A stretch of DNA of 64,000 nucleotides from Rhodospirillum sp. (GTDB taxonomy: Bacteria > Pseudomonadota > Alphaproteobacteria > Dongiales > Dongiaceae), in contig PNKY01000006.1 of assembly GCA_013822765.1 (NCBI GenBank), forward strand, positions 62,001-126,000. Reading direction: 5' to 3'. Positions 35,871-44,980 of this stretch are shown piece after piece (the stretch's first letter is position 1; each line of letters begins with the position of its first letter). The notes below the pieces were generated by a model. It saw only the letters and a list, made by a program, of their open reading frames with translations, did not search any database and had not been told where the DNA came from. A program made the position numbers and the translations under genes.

Positions 35871-35952
35871 CCAAAAATACAAAATCTATTCGATTTTCAG
35901 CAAATCGCATTCACGCTAGGCTGCGCCATCCGATTTTGAGGAGGCCGAACCC

Positions 35953-36888
35953 GTGAACGCACCGCTTGCCAGCCCGACCACCGAGACCTTCAGCCTGAAG
36001 CGCCGTAACGACAGCGGCGGAACGCCGGCGATGAATTATTGGGGCTGCTCGTCAGAGTATGGCGTGCTGACCGATGTGCTGCTGGGCAAAGCGGACCACA
36101 TCAAGCACCTCTCCACCTCGTCCCTGTCGCGCAAGTACCTGCGCGAGAGCCCGTGCAACATCGAGGTCGCGAAGAAGCAGCATGCCGAGCTGATCAGCGC
36201 CTATGAGCATTTCGGCGTGCGGGTGCATTTCCACCAGATGGACCCGAACCTGCCGTACCAGGTCTATGCCCGGGATTCGTCCTTCATGACTCCTTACGGC
36301 GCGGTCATCACCAACATGGCCAACTGGTGGCGCCGGGGCGAGAACTTCGCCGCCATCCGCAGCTACCAGGCCCTGGGAATTCCGATCTACGACATGATCA
36401 CTGCCGGACATTTCGAGGGCGGCGACTTCAACGTGATCGAGCCGGGCTGCGTGCTGATCGGCTGCGGCGGCGAGCGCACCCAGGACGAAGCGGTCCAGCA
36501 AGTGAAGGGCTGGTTCGAGAAGGAAGGCTGGGAGGTGAAGCCGACCTATTTCGACCCGTTCTACGTCCACATCGACCTGATGGTGGTGATGATCGCCGAG
36601 AAGCTGGCCGCGGTGTGCCTGGAGACCACCGCGCCGGACGTGGTGGCCTGGCTCAAGGCCAAGAAGATCGAGATCATCCCGGTGCCGTTCCAGGACACCG
36701 TCACCCTCGGCTGCAACGTCATGTCGCTCGGCAAGGACCGGGTGATCGCGCCCAAGCACAGCCGGACGCTGATCGAGGCGCTGAAGGCGCGCGGCTTCAC
36801 CGTCGCGGAGATGGACATGAGCGAGATCTCCAAGACCGGCGGCGGCATTCACTGCATGGCCCAGGCGCTGCGCCGGGAAGAGGCGTGA
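35953..36888 (+). CDS. Dimethylarginine dimethylaminohydrolase-like amidinohydrolase
   Basis: A 311-residue member of the amidinotransferase/DDAH pentein superfamily that cleaves or transfers guanidino groups. The catalytic residues are C301 near the C-terminus (GGGIHCMAQALRR), H206 (YVHIDLM), E155 (HFEGGDF) and D108 (YARDSSF). The start is the GTG at 35953 behind GAGGAGG. Its substrate could be methylated arginine, arginine or a related guanidino compound. It follows a LysR regulator and precedes a peptide-type ABC importer after 345 bp, so a guanidino compound could be the imported substrate (inference). Confidence 0.87.
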   Translation: MNAPLASPTTETFSLKRRNDSGGTPAMNYWGCSSEYGVLTDVLLGKADHIKHLSTSSLSRKYLRESPCNIEVAKKQHAELISAYEHFGVRVHFHQMDPNLPYQVYARDSSFMTPYGAVITNMANWWRRGENFAAIRSYQALGIPIYDMITAGHFEGGDFNVIEPGCVLIGCGGERTQDEAVQQVKGWFEKEGWEVKPTYFDPFYVHIDLMVVMIAEKLAAVCLETTAPDVVAWLKAKKIEIIPVPFQDTVTLGCNVMSLGKDRVIAPKHSRTLIEALKARGFTVAEMDMSEISKTGGGIHCMAQALRREEA

Positions 36889-37233
36889 GGCCGCGGAAAG
36901 CTTGACCGTTCGGCCAAGTCGGAAAAACCAAGCGAACCAATGCGCGCGCGACGCAGAGAGACTTGAGACCGTCGGAATAAGTCAAGAAGCGGTCGTCGAA
37001 TAACGTAGGGATAGATTGACGGACCTGGAGGTCCGTGACAGCGTACTCAAGACCGGCCGGGCGGGCGAGATCAGGCGCCACGCATCGGAAAACAAATAAG
37101 AACTGAGATGCAGGGAGGGCCTACGAGCTGATGCGGATCAACCGCCGGCTTGGCCTCTATCAAGAAATCACACTGACCCGCCGAGGGCAGCGGGCAGGCG
37201 AATTTTGCCTAAACTCGAAGGAGGGAAGTATCG
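36889..37233. other. 345-bp intergenic region with a short palindrome
   Basis: No gene seen. ACGGACC (37019-37025) pairs with GGTCCGT (37030-37036) around TGGA, a possible operator or small hairpin. A good ribosome-binding site (GGAGGG at 37220-37226) precedes the next gene. No promoter elements stand out. Confidence 0.4.
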
Positions 37234-38826
37234 ATGTCTGAGAGCATGGAGAAACTGAAGCTGGCTGAGAAGCTGGTGGGCCGCGGGAAGGTCTCGCGCC
37301 GCCAATTCGTCCAGTTGGCGCTGGCCGCCGGCTTCACGGCGACGACCGCCCAGACGATGTTCGTCAAGGCCGCGCGCGCCGAGCCCAAGAAGGGCGGCAC
37401 GTTCCGCATGGGCGTCGGCCATGGCGCGACCACGGATTCGCTGGATCCCGCGACCTATCCCGACCAGTTCACCGGCACCATGGGCTGGGGCGCCACCGGC
37501 AACAGCCTCACCGAAATGAACGCCAAGGGCGAGGTCGAGCCCGACCTGGCCGAGAGCTTCGAGCCGGCGGACGACGCCAAGACCTGGGTGTTCAAGATCC
37601 GCAAGGGTGCCACCTTCCACAACGGCAAGAACGTCACGGCCGAAGACGTGGTCAATTCCTATCGCCACCACATGGGCCCGGATTCCAAGTCGGCGGCGAA
37701 GTCGATTCTGACCGCCATCACCGACATCAAGGCCGATGGCGATAACGTCATCTTCACGCTGAACGCCGGCAACGCCGACTTCCCGTTCCTGGCCAGCGAC
37801 TATCACACTCCGATCATGCCGACCGTCGACGGCAAGTCGGATTGGCAGTCCGGCATCCGCACCGGCCCCTTCAAGCTGGTGAAATTCGAGCCGGGTGTCA
37901 GCGCAAAGATGGTGCGTAACGAGAACTTCTATAAGCCGGTCTGGTTCGACGAGTTCGAGATGGTCTGCATCCCGGATGTCGCCGCCCGCACCGCGGCGTT
38001 GACCGCCGGCGAAATCCACTACATGGATCGCTGCGATCTCAAGACGCTCGACCTCGTGCAGGCGACGCCCGGCATCAAGATCACGGAAGTGACCGGCTAC
38101 GGCCACTACGTGATCCCGATGAACGTGACGGTCGCGCCGTTCAACGACGTCAACGTCCGACTGGCCCTGAAGCACGCCATCGACCGCAAGGCGATCGTCG
38201 ACAAGGTGTTCTACGGCCACGGCACGCCGGGCAACGACAACCCGATCGCGCCGACCATCCAGTTCGCGATCGATCCGCAGCCGCGGCACGATTACGACCC
38301 GGAAAAGGCCAAGGCATACCTCAAGAAGGCCGGCCTGGATTCGCTGAAGGTCGACCTCTCGACCGCCGACGCCGCCTTCGCCGGCGCCGTCGACGCTGCG
38401 CTGCTCTACAAGGACAGCGCCGCCAAGGCCGGCATCGAGCTCAACGTGATCCGCGAGCCGGATGACGGCTACTGGGACAACGTCTGGATGAAGAAGCCCT
38501 GGTGCATGTCGTACTGGAACGGCCGTCCGACCTGCGACTGGATGTTCGCCACCGCTTACGCCGACGACGCGGCGTGGAACGACGCCTTCTGGAAGCATCC
38601 GAAGTTCAACGAGCTGCTGAAGGCGGCGCGTTCGGAAACCGACCAGAAGAAGCGCGCGGAGATGTATGCCGAGATGCAGCAGATCCAGGCGGATGACGGC
38701 GGCAACGTGGTCATCATGTTCAACAACTATGTCAGCGCCCACAGCGACACCGTCGCGCATGGCGACATTGCCGCGAACTGGGACATCGACGGAATGAAGA
38801 TCGCATCCCGTTGGTGGTTCGCGTAA
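37234..38826 (+). CDS. Peptide/nickel-type ABC transporter substrate-binding protein
   Basis: SBP_bac_5-type binding protein of 530 residues. The N-terminus carries a Tat signal, SRRQFVQLALAAGF, so it is exported folded. The mature part has the family order: GGTFRMGVGHGATTDSLDP, LTEMNAKGEVEPDLAESFE, WVFKIRKGATFHNGKNVTAEDVVNSYRHHM, FPFLASDYHT and LALKHAIDRKAIVDKVF. Full length. It is the first gene of a four-gene importer and is separated from the permease genes by a strong stem-loop that likely gives it higher expression. The ligand is a peptide, opine, or guanidino compound by context; not resolved. Confidence 0.93.
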   Translation: MSESMEKLKLAEKLVGRGKVSRRQFVQLALAAGFTATTAQTMFVKAARAEPKKGGTFRMGVGHGATTDSLDPATYPDQFTGTMGWGATGNSLTEMNAKGEVEPDLAESFEPADDAKTWVFKIRKGATFHNGKNVTAEDVVNSYRHHMGPDSKSAAKSILTAITDIKADGDNVIFTLNAGNADFPFLASDYHTPIMPTVDGKSDWQSGIRTGPFKLVKFEPGVSAKMVRNENFYKPVWFDEFEMVCIPDVAARTAALTAGEIHYMDRCDLKTLDLVQATPGIKITEVTGYGHYVIPMNVTVAPFNDVNVRLALKHAIDRKAIVDKVFYGHGTPGNDNPIAPTIQFAIDPQPRHDYDPEKAKAYLKKAGLDSLKVDLSTADAAFAGAVDAALLYKDSAAKAGIELNVIREPDDGYWDNVWMKKPWCMSYWNGRPTCDWMFATAYADDAAWNDAFWKHPKFNELLKAARSETDQKKRAEMYAEMQQIQADDGGNVVIMFNNYVSAHSDTVAHGDIAANWDIDGMKIASRWWFA

Positions 38827-38836
38827 GATAAGGCAG

Positions 38837-38868
38837 GAGGGCGGACCACATATAATTGGTCCGCCCTC
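38837..38868 (+). terminator. Stem-loop between the binding protein and permease genes
   Basis: GAGGGCGGACCA (38837-38848) pairs perfectly over 12 bp with TGGTCCGCCCTC (38857-38868) around CATATAAT. It is inside the ABC operon with only TT after it. Such hairpins in ABC operons usually block 3' exonucleases or partly attenuate, keeping the binding-protein mRNA abundant. Confidence 0.65.
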
Positions 38869-38892
38869 TTCCCGGCCAAGTCCGGGACCCGA

Positions 38893-39885
38893 ATGGGGGA
38901 CTCGCACGGGATGAATATCGTCCTTAAAATCGTGCTGCAGCGGCTCGGCTTCGGGCTGATCACGCTGTTCGTCGTCTCGGTGATCATCTTCGTCGCCGTC
39001 CTGATGCTGCCCGGCGGCTTCGCCGAAGCCATCCTGGGACAGGCCGCCACGCCCGAGACCGTCGCTGCCTTCAACAAGGAAATCGGCCTCGATCAGCCAG
39101 CGCCGGTTCGGTACTACAACTGGATCGCCGGCGTGGTGCAGGGCGATTTCGGCACCTCCTACGCCAGCCGTATCGGCTATCGCCGCGAGGTCGCGGATAT
39201 GCTGGCGCCGCGCGCCTTCAATACGCTGTTCCTCGCCGGCATGACGGCACTGATCGCGGTGCCGCTGTCGGTCGGGCTGGGACTGCTGGCTGCGCTCTAC
39301 CGCAACACCTGGTTCGACCGGGGGATCAACATGGTCTCGCTGGTTTCCATCTCGTTCCCGGAATTCTTCATCGCCTATATCGCGATCGTGCTGCTGGCCT
39401 CGCCGCTCGTTGTGACCTGGTTGCCCAGCCTCGCCAAGGTGGAGGACGACGCCAGCCTGGGTGAGCGAATATACCGGTGCTCGCTGCCGGCGATCACGAT
39501 GACCCTGGTGATTGTCGCGCACATGATGCGCATGACACGCGCGGCCGTCATCAACGTGCTCGCCAGCCCCTATGTGGAGATGGCGCGGCTCAAGGGCGCC
39601 AAGCCGTGGCAGATCATCGCGCGTCACGCCCTGCCGAATGCCTGGGCGCCGATCGTGACCGTGATCGCGCTCAACCTCGCCTATCTGATCGTCGGCGTCG
39701 TGGTGGTTGAATATGTCTTCACCTACCCAGGCATGGGCAAGCAGATGGTGGATGCGGTGGCTGCGCGCGATGTGCCGGTGGTGCAGGCCTGCGCGCTGGT
39801 GTTCGCTGCCACCTATATCATCCTGAACCTGATCGCCGACGTGCTTGGCATCGTCACCAACCCCAGATTGCTGCATCCCAAATGA
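38893..39885 (+). CDS. ABC transporter permease, OppB/DppB-type
   Basis: A 330-residue integral membrane permease with about six helices. It starts with the OppB-type N-terminus (VLKIVLQRLGFGLITLFVVSVIIFVAVLMLPG), has FNKEIGLDQPAPVRYYNWIAGVVQGDFG, and the EAA loop EMARLKGAKPWQIIARHALPNAW. The ATG at 38893 has GGGA upstream; 38911 is an alternative. It overlaps the next permease gene by 4 bp. It pairs with the OppC-type permease to form the transmembrane channel. Confidence 0.92.
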   Translation: MGDSHGMNIVLKIVLQRLGFGLITLFVVSVIIFVAVLMLPGGFAEAILGQAATPETVAAFNKEIGLDQPAPVRYYNWIAGVVQGDFGTSYASRIGYRREVADMLAPRAFNTLFLAGMTALIAVPLSVGLGLLAALYRNTWFDRGINMVSLVSISFPEFFIAYIAIVLLASPLVVTWLPSLAKVEDDASLGERIYRCSLPAITMTLVIVAHMMRMTRAAVINVLASPYVEMARLKGAKPWQIIARHALPNAWAPIVTVIALNLAYLIVGVVVVEYVFTYPGMGKQMVDAVAARDVPVVQACALVFAATYIILNLIADVLGIVTNPRLLHPK

Positions 39886-40787
39886 CAGCGACTCACGAAG
39901 CGACCTCCGGCTCCGCCAAGGCGGCACCCAGCATCAGCCACCGCCGGCGGCGGTCCGTGCTGGGCAATGCCTGGCGCGGTTTCGTGAAGGCGCCGTTCAG
40001 CGCCAAGTTCGGGATGGTGATCATCGCGACCTATATCGTCGCCGCGATCTTCGCCCCGATCATCGCGCCCTACGGCGAGGCGGAAGTCGTTGGGAAGGGA
40101 TATCTGCCCTGGAGCTGGCAGAACCTGATGGGGACGGACCAACTCGGCCGCGACCTGTTCTCGCGCCTCATATATGGTGCGCGCAACACCGTCGGCGTGG
40201 CGCTGCTGACCACCATCCTCTCGTTTGCGCTGGGCGGCGGCCTCGGCCTGCTGGCGGCGATCGCCAAGGGCTGGATCGACCAGGGCCTCAGCCGTATCGT
40301 CGACGCGCTGATGGCGATCCCGGTGCTGATCTTCGCGCTGCTGCTGCTGTCGATCTTCGGCACCTCGGTGACCACGATGGTGCTGGTGCTGGCGGTACTG
40401 GATTCAACCCGTGTGTTCCGCCTGACCCGCGCGGTATCGCAGAATGTCGTCGTCATGGATTATGTCGAGGCGGCTCGCCTGCGCGGCGAGAAGCTACCCT
40501 GGATCATGCGGCGCGAGATCCTGCCCAACATCATGGCGCCGCTGGTGGCGGAGTTCGGCCTGAGGTTCTGCTTCGTGTTCCTGACCATCAGCGCCCTCTC
40601 CTTCCTCGGCCTCGGCCTGCAGCCGCCGACGGCGGACTGGGGCTCCATGGTCTATGAGAACAAGATGCTGATCACGGTCGGCCGCCTGACGCCGCTGCTG
40701 CCCGCCGGCGCGATCGCGCTGCTGACCGTCGGCGTCAATTTCGTGGTCGACTGGTTCCTGCACAAGACGAGCGGGCTGAAGGAATGA
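39882..40787 (+). CDS. ABC transporter permease, OppC/DppC-type
   Basis: A 301-residue permease with a cytosolic N-terminus (rich in Ser and Arg) followed by about six helices. Family marks: FSAKFGMVIIATYIVAAIFAPIIAPYG, LMGTDQLGRDLFSRLIYGARNTV (OppC signature GTDQLGRD) and the EAA loop EAARLRGEKLPWIMRREILPN. It overlaps its neighbours by 4 bp on each side (ATGA), so all three genes are co-translated. Confidence 0.93.
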   Translation: MTATHEATSGSAKAAPSISHRRRRSVLGNAWRGFVKAPFSAKFGMVIIATYIVAAIFAPIIAPYGEAEVVGKGYLPWSWQNLMGTDQLGRDLFSRLIYGARNTVGVALLTTILSFALGGGLGLLAAIAKGWIDQGLSRIVDALMAIPVLIFALLLLSIFGTSVTTMVLVLAVLDSTRVFRLTRAVSQNVVVMDYVEAARLRGEKLPWIMRREILPNIMAPLVAEFGLRFCFVFLTISALSFLGLGLQPPTADWGSMVYENKMLITVGRLTPLLPAGAIALLTVGVNFVVDWFLHKTSGLKE

Positions 40788-42454
40788 ACGACAACCTGAA
40801 CACGGCCGGCGGCGGGCGTACCAAGGGCGACATCCTGCTGGAGGTGCGCAACCTCCAGATCGAGGGCGAGAGCGACGAGGTATGGCGCCCGATCGTCAAG
40901 GGCGTCGACCTGACGCTGAAGCGCGGCGAGGTGCTGGGGCTGATCGGCGAATCCGGCGCCGGCAAATCCACGATGGGCCTGGCTGCCATGGGCTACGCGC
41001 GGGCCGGCTGCCGTATTTCCGGCGGCAGCGTGGTGTTCGACGGCATCGACCTGCTGGCGGCGAGCGAGGAGGCACGGCGCAAGCTGCGCGGCACCCGTAT
41101 CGCGTATGTGGCGCAGAGCGCTGCCGCTTCGTTCAATCCGGCGCACAAGCTGATGGACCAGACCCTCGAGACCGAGTTGCGCGAGGGCAAGCGGGGGCGC
41201 GCCGACGCCGAAAAGGACGCGATCGAGCTCTATGGCCGCCTGCGCCTGCCCAATCCCGGCGAGATCGGCTTCCGCTATCCGCACCAGGTCTCCGGCGGGC
41301 AGTTGCAGAGAGCCATGACCGCCATGGCCATGACTTGCCGGCCCGACCTCATCATCTTCGACGAGCCGACCACTGCGCTCGACGTCACCACCCAGGTCGA
41401 AGTGCTGGCAGCGATCCGCGACATCGTCGACCAGTTCCACACCGCTGCGATCTACATCACGCATGATCTGGCGGTGGTGGCGCAGATGGCCGACCGCATC
41501 AAGGTGCTGCGCTACGGCAAGTCGGTCGAGGAAGCCCCGACCCGCGAGATGCTGACCAACCCGCGCGAGGACTACACCAAGTCGCTGTGGTCGGTGCGCA
41601 AGCTTGGCAAGCAGGAGCAGACGGGCGGGGAGCCGATCCTGCAGATCAAGAACGTCACCGCCGCCTACGGCAACGCCGTGCGGGTGCTGAACGACGTCAC
41701 GGTGACAGTGCCGCGCGGTCGCACGGTCGCGGTGGTGGGCGAATCCGGATCGGGCAAGTCGACGCTGGCGCGGGTGATCACCGGGCTGCTGCCGCCGATG
41801 CAGGGCGACATTGTCTTCAATGGCCAATCCCTGCCGCGTGCGCTCAAGGATCGGAGCGCCGATACGCTGCGGCGCATCCAGATGATCTATCAGATGCCGG
41901 ATACGGCGCTCAATCCGCGCCAGACGGTCTATGAGACCATCGGCCGGCCGATCGAGTTCTACCGCGGCCTGACCGGCGCCAAGAAAGAAGCGCGCATCTC
42001 CGAGCTCATGAACCTGATCGAGATGGACGACAGCTACGTCGATCGATTCCCCGGCGAATTGTCGGGTGGCCAGAAGCAGCGCATCTGCATCGCCCGCGCG
42101 CTGGCGGCGGAGCCCGAGCTCATCATCTGCGACGAGGTCACCTCGGCGCTCGACCAGATCGTGCAGGAAGGCATCCTGCAGCTGCTGATGCGGCTGCAGC
42201 GCGAGCTCAACGTCTCCTATCTCTTCATCACCCACGACATCGCGACGGTGCGCGCGATCTCCGACGAGATCGTGGTGATGTTCCAGGGTCGCGTGGTGCA
42301 GCAGGGGCCGAAGACCAAGGTGCTTTCGCCGCCGCATCCGCCCTATACCGAGCTGCTGCTGTCGTCGGTGCCGGAGATGGATCCGGATTGGCTGACCAAC
42401 CTGCTCGCCCGCCGCAAGGTGACGCCGGAATCGATGAAGGCTGGCGATCGGTAA
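40784..42454 (+). CDS. Dual ATP-binding ABC transporter ATPase (OppD-OppF fusion)
   Basis: One 556-residue chain with two nucleotide-binding domains, equivalent to OppD plus OppF. The first (about 10-265) has Walker A GESGAGKST, signature VSGGQLQRAMTAM and Walker B LIIFDEP. The second (about 285-540) has GESGSGKST, LSGGQKQRICIARAL and LIICDEV. The second Walker B ends in Val after the Glu rather than Pro, a conservative change. It overlaps the OppC-type gene by 4 bp and ends the importer operon. Energises import of the ligand. Confidence 0.93.
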   Translation: MNDNLNTAGGGRTKGDILLEVRNLQIEGESDEVWRPIVKGVDLTLKRGEVLGLIGESGAGKSTMGLAAMGYARAGCRISGGSVVFDGIDLLAASEEARRKLRGTRIAYVAQSAAASFNPAHKLMDQTLETELREGKRGRADAEKDAIELYGRLRLPNPGEIGFRYPHQVSGGQLQRAMTAMAMTCRPDLIIFDEPTTALDVTTQVEVLAAIRDIVDQFHTAAIYITHDLAVVAQMADRIKVLRYGKSVEEAPTREMLTNPREDYTKSLWSVRKLGKQEQTGGEPILQIKNVTAAYGNAVRVLNDVTVTVPRGRTVAVVGESGSGKSTLARVITGLLPPMQGDIVFNGQSLPRALKDRSADTLRRIQMIYQMPDTALNPRQTVYETIGRPIEFYRGLTGAKKEARISELMNLIEMDDSYVDRFPGELSGGQKQRICIARALAAEPELIICDEVTSALDQIVQEGILQLLMRLQRELNVSYLFITHDIATVRAISDEIVVMFQGRVVQQGPKTKVLSPPHPPYTELLLSSVPEMDPDWLTNLLARRKVTPESMKAGDR

Positions 42455-42478
42455 CTCTACTCCGTCGTCCTCCTCTCC

Positions 42479-42587
42479 TACCGTCATGACCGGGCGAAGA
42501 CCCGGTCATCCAAATCTGTCAGAGCGAACTCCACGCCGGATTTGGATTACCGGGTCGCGCCGCTACGCGTCGGCCCGGCAATGACGG
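42479..42587. repeat. 109-bp palindromic intergenic element, copy 2
   Basis: It shares the outer CCGTCATG (42481-42488) / ATGACGG (42581-42587) ends, the first hairpin ATGACCGGG/CCCGGTCAT (42486-42494 and 42501-42509), and the CGCGTCGGCCCGG segment with copy 1 at 3154-3262. The middle is divergent. It lies between the convergent importer and phoD genes, where a bidirectional terminator or mRNA-end element would be expected. Confidence 0.7.
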
Positions 42588-42697
42588 AAGAAGAGCGAGC
42601 TACGCTGAAAAATCGAGTGCGCCGACGCCCGCCGGGCCGGTACATCCGCGGCCCGGCGGGGTGTCTGCAGCGGGCGCCTTGCGGCGCCGCCGAGGCG

Positions 42698-44269
42698 TCA
42701 GGCCGGCTGCGGCGTGAGGTCGACCGACCATAGCGCGGCGTCGGCGGCGTCGCGCAGGGTCACGGTCATCACGCCGCTGTTGCCGGCGATCTTCACATGG
42801 CCGAAGAACTGCAGGCCGGCGGCCGGCGACAGGTTCTCCTGCCCCGGCTCCGGCGCCTTCACGTATTTGACGTCGGGCCCGAAGGTCTTGTCGAGCTGGT
42901 TGGGTCCGAAGGTGCCGGCATGGATCGGGCCGGAGACGAATTCCCAGAACGGGTCGAAATCCTGGAACGCCGCCTTGTTCGGATCGTAGTAGTGCGCGGC
43001 GGTGTAGTGCACGTCGGCGGTGAGCCACACGGTGTTGCGGATGTTGGCCGACTTGATGAAGGAGAGCAGCCCGGCGAATTCCATCTCGCGGCCCTTGGGC
43101 GCGCCGGGCTCGTTGTTGGCGATGCCTTCGAAGCCCTTCTTGAGCTTCGAATCGTTCCACACCAGCAGGCCAAGCGGCATGTCGGCGGAGATCACCTTCC
43201 AGGTCGCCTGCGACGTCAGCAACTCGCGCTTCAGCCACTCGATCTGGTCGCGGCCGAGGAACACGGTGTTGGCGCCGGGCGCAGTCTCGACATTGTCGCC
43301 GTTCGGGCCGCGATAGCGCCGCATGTCGAGGAAGAACACGTCGAGCAGCGGTCCGTACGACACCTTGCGATAGACCCTGCCCTGCTCCGAATCGAACGAT
43401 GCGATCGGCACGAACTCGTGGAACGCGCGGGCGGCGCGCGCCGCCAGCAGGCGCACGTTCTTCTCGGTGTAGCGCTCGTCGAACTGCTTGGAATCCGACC
43501 AGTTGTTGGTGACCTCGTGGTCGTCCCACTGCGCCAGCATCGGCACCTGGGCGTTGAAGGCGAGGACGTGCTTGTCCATCAGGTTGTATTTGTACTGGCC
43601 GCGGAACTCGGCCAGGGTCTCGGCGACCTTGGCCTTCTCGTCGGTCATCAGGTTCTTCCACTTGGTGCCGTCGGGCAGGTCGACCTCGGCCTTCAACGCA
43701 CCGTCGGCATAGACGGTGTCGCCGCAATGGATGAAGAAATCGGGCTGATGGTTGAGCATGGTGGCATAGGCCTTCATGCCGCCGCGGCTTTCGTCGATGC
43801 CCCAGCCCTGCCCCACGGTGTCGCCGGACCAGGTGAAGGAGACATCGCGCAGATCGGCGGGCGCGGTGCGGAAGCGGCCGCTCACCGGCTCCGACACCGC
43901 GTTGACGTCGGTCAAATCGGAGAAGGTCACGCGATAGAAGATGTCCTGGCCCGCCGGGAGATCCTCCGCCAGCAGCTTCGCGACATAGTCGTTCTCCGGC
44001 AGCACGTCGGCGTATGGCAGCGTGCGTGCGTCGCGGAAGCCTTCGTTGGTCGCCACTTCGAAAACCGCGCGCGCAGGCCGGTCGGCGCGCGCCCAGACCA
44101 CACCGTGGTTGGCGCCGATGTCGCCCGACTGCAGGCCGTGCGTCGCCAGCGGCCGGCTCGCGGCACGCGAAATGCGCGGCATCGCAAGGCCCACCGGCAC
44201 CATCAGGGCGCTGGCGCCGGCGAGCTTCAGGATCTGGCGGCGGGACTGGATCGGCGGGGTGCGCCTCAT
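42698..44269 (-). CDS. phoD: PhoD-type alkaline phosphatase
   Basis: Exported phosphodiesterase/alkaline phosphatase of the PhoD family, 523 residues. The Tat signal is SRRQILKLAGASALM (about 9-23). An N-terminal Fn3-like PhoD_N domain (HGLQSGDIGANHGVVWARAD) precedes the metallophosphatase core with WSGDTVGQ, HCGDTVYAD, QWDDHEVTNNW and the later MPLGLLVW and WLTADVHYTAAHYY motifs, which bind the Fe/Ca centre. The ATG at 44269 is preceded by GGAGAG; an in-frame upstream extension to 44383 is unlikely. It releases phosphate from esters, probably under phosphate starvation, but no Pho box is evident. It is a single gene. Confidence 0.92.
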   Translation of the reverse strand: MRRTPPIQSRRQILKLAGASALMVPVGLAMPRISRAASRPLATHGLQSGDIGANHGVVWARADRPARAVFEVATNEGFRDARTLPYADVLPENDYVAKLLAEDLPAGQDIFYRVTFSDLTDVNAVSEPVSGRFRTAPADLRDVSFTWSGDTVGQGWGIDESRGGMKAYATMLNHQPDFFIHCGDTVYADGALKAEVDLPDGTKWKNLMTDEKAKVAETLAEFRGQYKYNLMDKHVLAFNAQVPMLAQWDDHEVTNNWSDSKQFDERYTEKNVRLLAARAARAFHEFVPIASFDSEQGRVYRKVSYGPLLDVFFLDMRRYRGPNGDNVETAPGANTVFLGRDQIEWLKRELLTSQATWKVISADMPLGLLVWNDSKLKKGFEGIANNEPGAPKGREMEFAGLLSFIKSANIRNTVWLTADVHYTAAHYYDPNKAAFQDFDPFWEFVSGPIHAGTFGPNQLDKTFGPDVKYVKAPEPGQENLSPAAGLQFFGHVKIAGNSGVMTVTLRDAADAALWSVDLTPQPA

Positions 44270-44477
44270 CGCGACTCTCCTTCTGGGTTTGGGCGAGGGC
44301 GGCGATGCTGGCCGCGAACCGTGACGGTCAGGAATCATCCCGGTTAAGCTTTCGCGAACAAGCCCCGCGCTGGCAAGCGGCAAGGTCGCCGTCGATTTTG
44401 CGGCCGGATCGTCGCCGGGCGTAACAGGCTGAATTCATGAAGTTTTTTAGGGCTGCGATGGTGCCGGCAGAGGTTGC

Positions 44478-44506
44478 TTGCTTCGGGCTGACGGCCTCTG
44501 TATATA
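44478..44506 (+). promoter_or_regulatory. Sigma70 promoter of tRNA-Pro
   Basis: TTGCTT at 44478-44483 and TATATA at 44501-44506 are separated by exactly 17 bp, close to the sigma-70 consensus. The predicted start is near 44513, leaving about 45 nt of leader with a CGGGGC/GCCCCG hairpin (44530-44546) before the tRNA at 44558. Confidence 0.75.
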
Positions 44507-44557
44507 CCGCTCGCCCAGAAGTTCCCGACCGGGGCCTCGCGCCCCGTTCTCATGTGT

Positions 44558-44634
44558 CGGAGTGTAGCTCAGCCTGGTAGAGCACTGTGTTCGGGACGCA
44601 GGGGCCGGAGGTTCGAATCCTCTCACTCCGACCA
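44558..44634 (+). tRNA. tRNA-Pro (anticodon CGG)
   Basis: A 77-nt cloverleaf. The acceptor arms CGGAGTG and CACTCCG pair over 7 bp and CCA is encoded (44632-44634). The D-arm has GCTC...GAGC with AGCCTGGTA in the loop. The anticodon loop TTCGGGA (44590-44596) gives anticodon CGG at 44592-44594, reading CCG. The T-arm is GGAGGTTCGAATCCTCT. A clear promoter precedes it. No T-run terminator is seen downstream. Confidence 0.97.
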
Positions 44635-44639
44635 TTCAC

Positions 44640-44980
44640 TTCCCACGCCATCTCCTTACGATCGCCCGAGTGGCTGCGACGAATCGCCAGCGTCGTCCCT
44701 GATCCGTGCAACGCTGCGCACAGCAGGCCAGCGATCATCGTGAAATCAAGGAGGAAGAACCTGAACTCGCTCCGGTCGCTGTCCCAGCGCGCGGGACCGT
44801 GGAAGGCGACGGCGAGGAACAGCACGCTGCAGCAAACAGCGACGTTTCCTTGAAGAAGGCGCCGGTCAGCAAGCAGAGCGCAAGCGCAAACCCGGCGAGC
44901 AACAGCGGGAATGGGAAACTGACCGAAGCCATGTAACCCCCGGTCCCGTTGGTGTCGACGAACTTGAAAATCGCCGCCAT
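44640..44980 (-). pseudogene. Possible frameshifted small membrane protein
   Basis: From the ATG at 44980, one frame reads MAAIFKFVDTNGTGG, then a hydrophobic segment LLLAGFALALCLLTG, then loses hydrophobicity near 44825. In the -1/+1 neighbouring frame the same strand continues with VLFLAVAFHGPARW and FFLLDFTMIAGLLCAAL, i.e. two more membrane-like segments. Joined, they make a coherent protein of about 115 residues with three helices. This suggests a frameshift (mutation, sequencing error or programmed) near 44820-44830. The 3' end is uncertain, since the second frame would run on through the tRNA gene. The family is unknown to me. Confidence 0.35.

Noticed and set aside
42542..42733. Small frame beginning MDYRVAPLRVGPAMT, and the similar one at 3217-3744
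   Set aside because: Both starts lie in the palindromic element and translate its CGCGTCGGCCCGG segment; they are repeat-derived and not conserved proteins.
42698..44383. PhoD start at 44383
   Set aside because: The 38-residue extension precedes a complete Tat signal; the ATG at 44269 has GGAGAG and gives the normal N-terminus.
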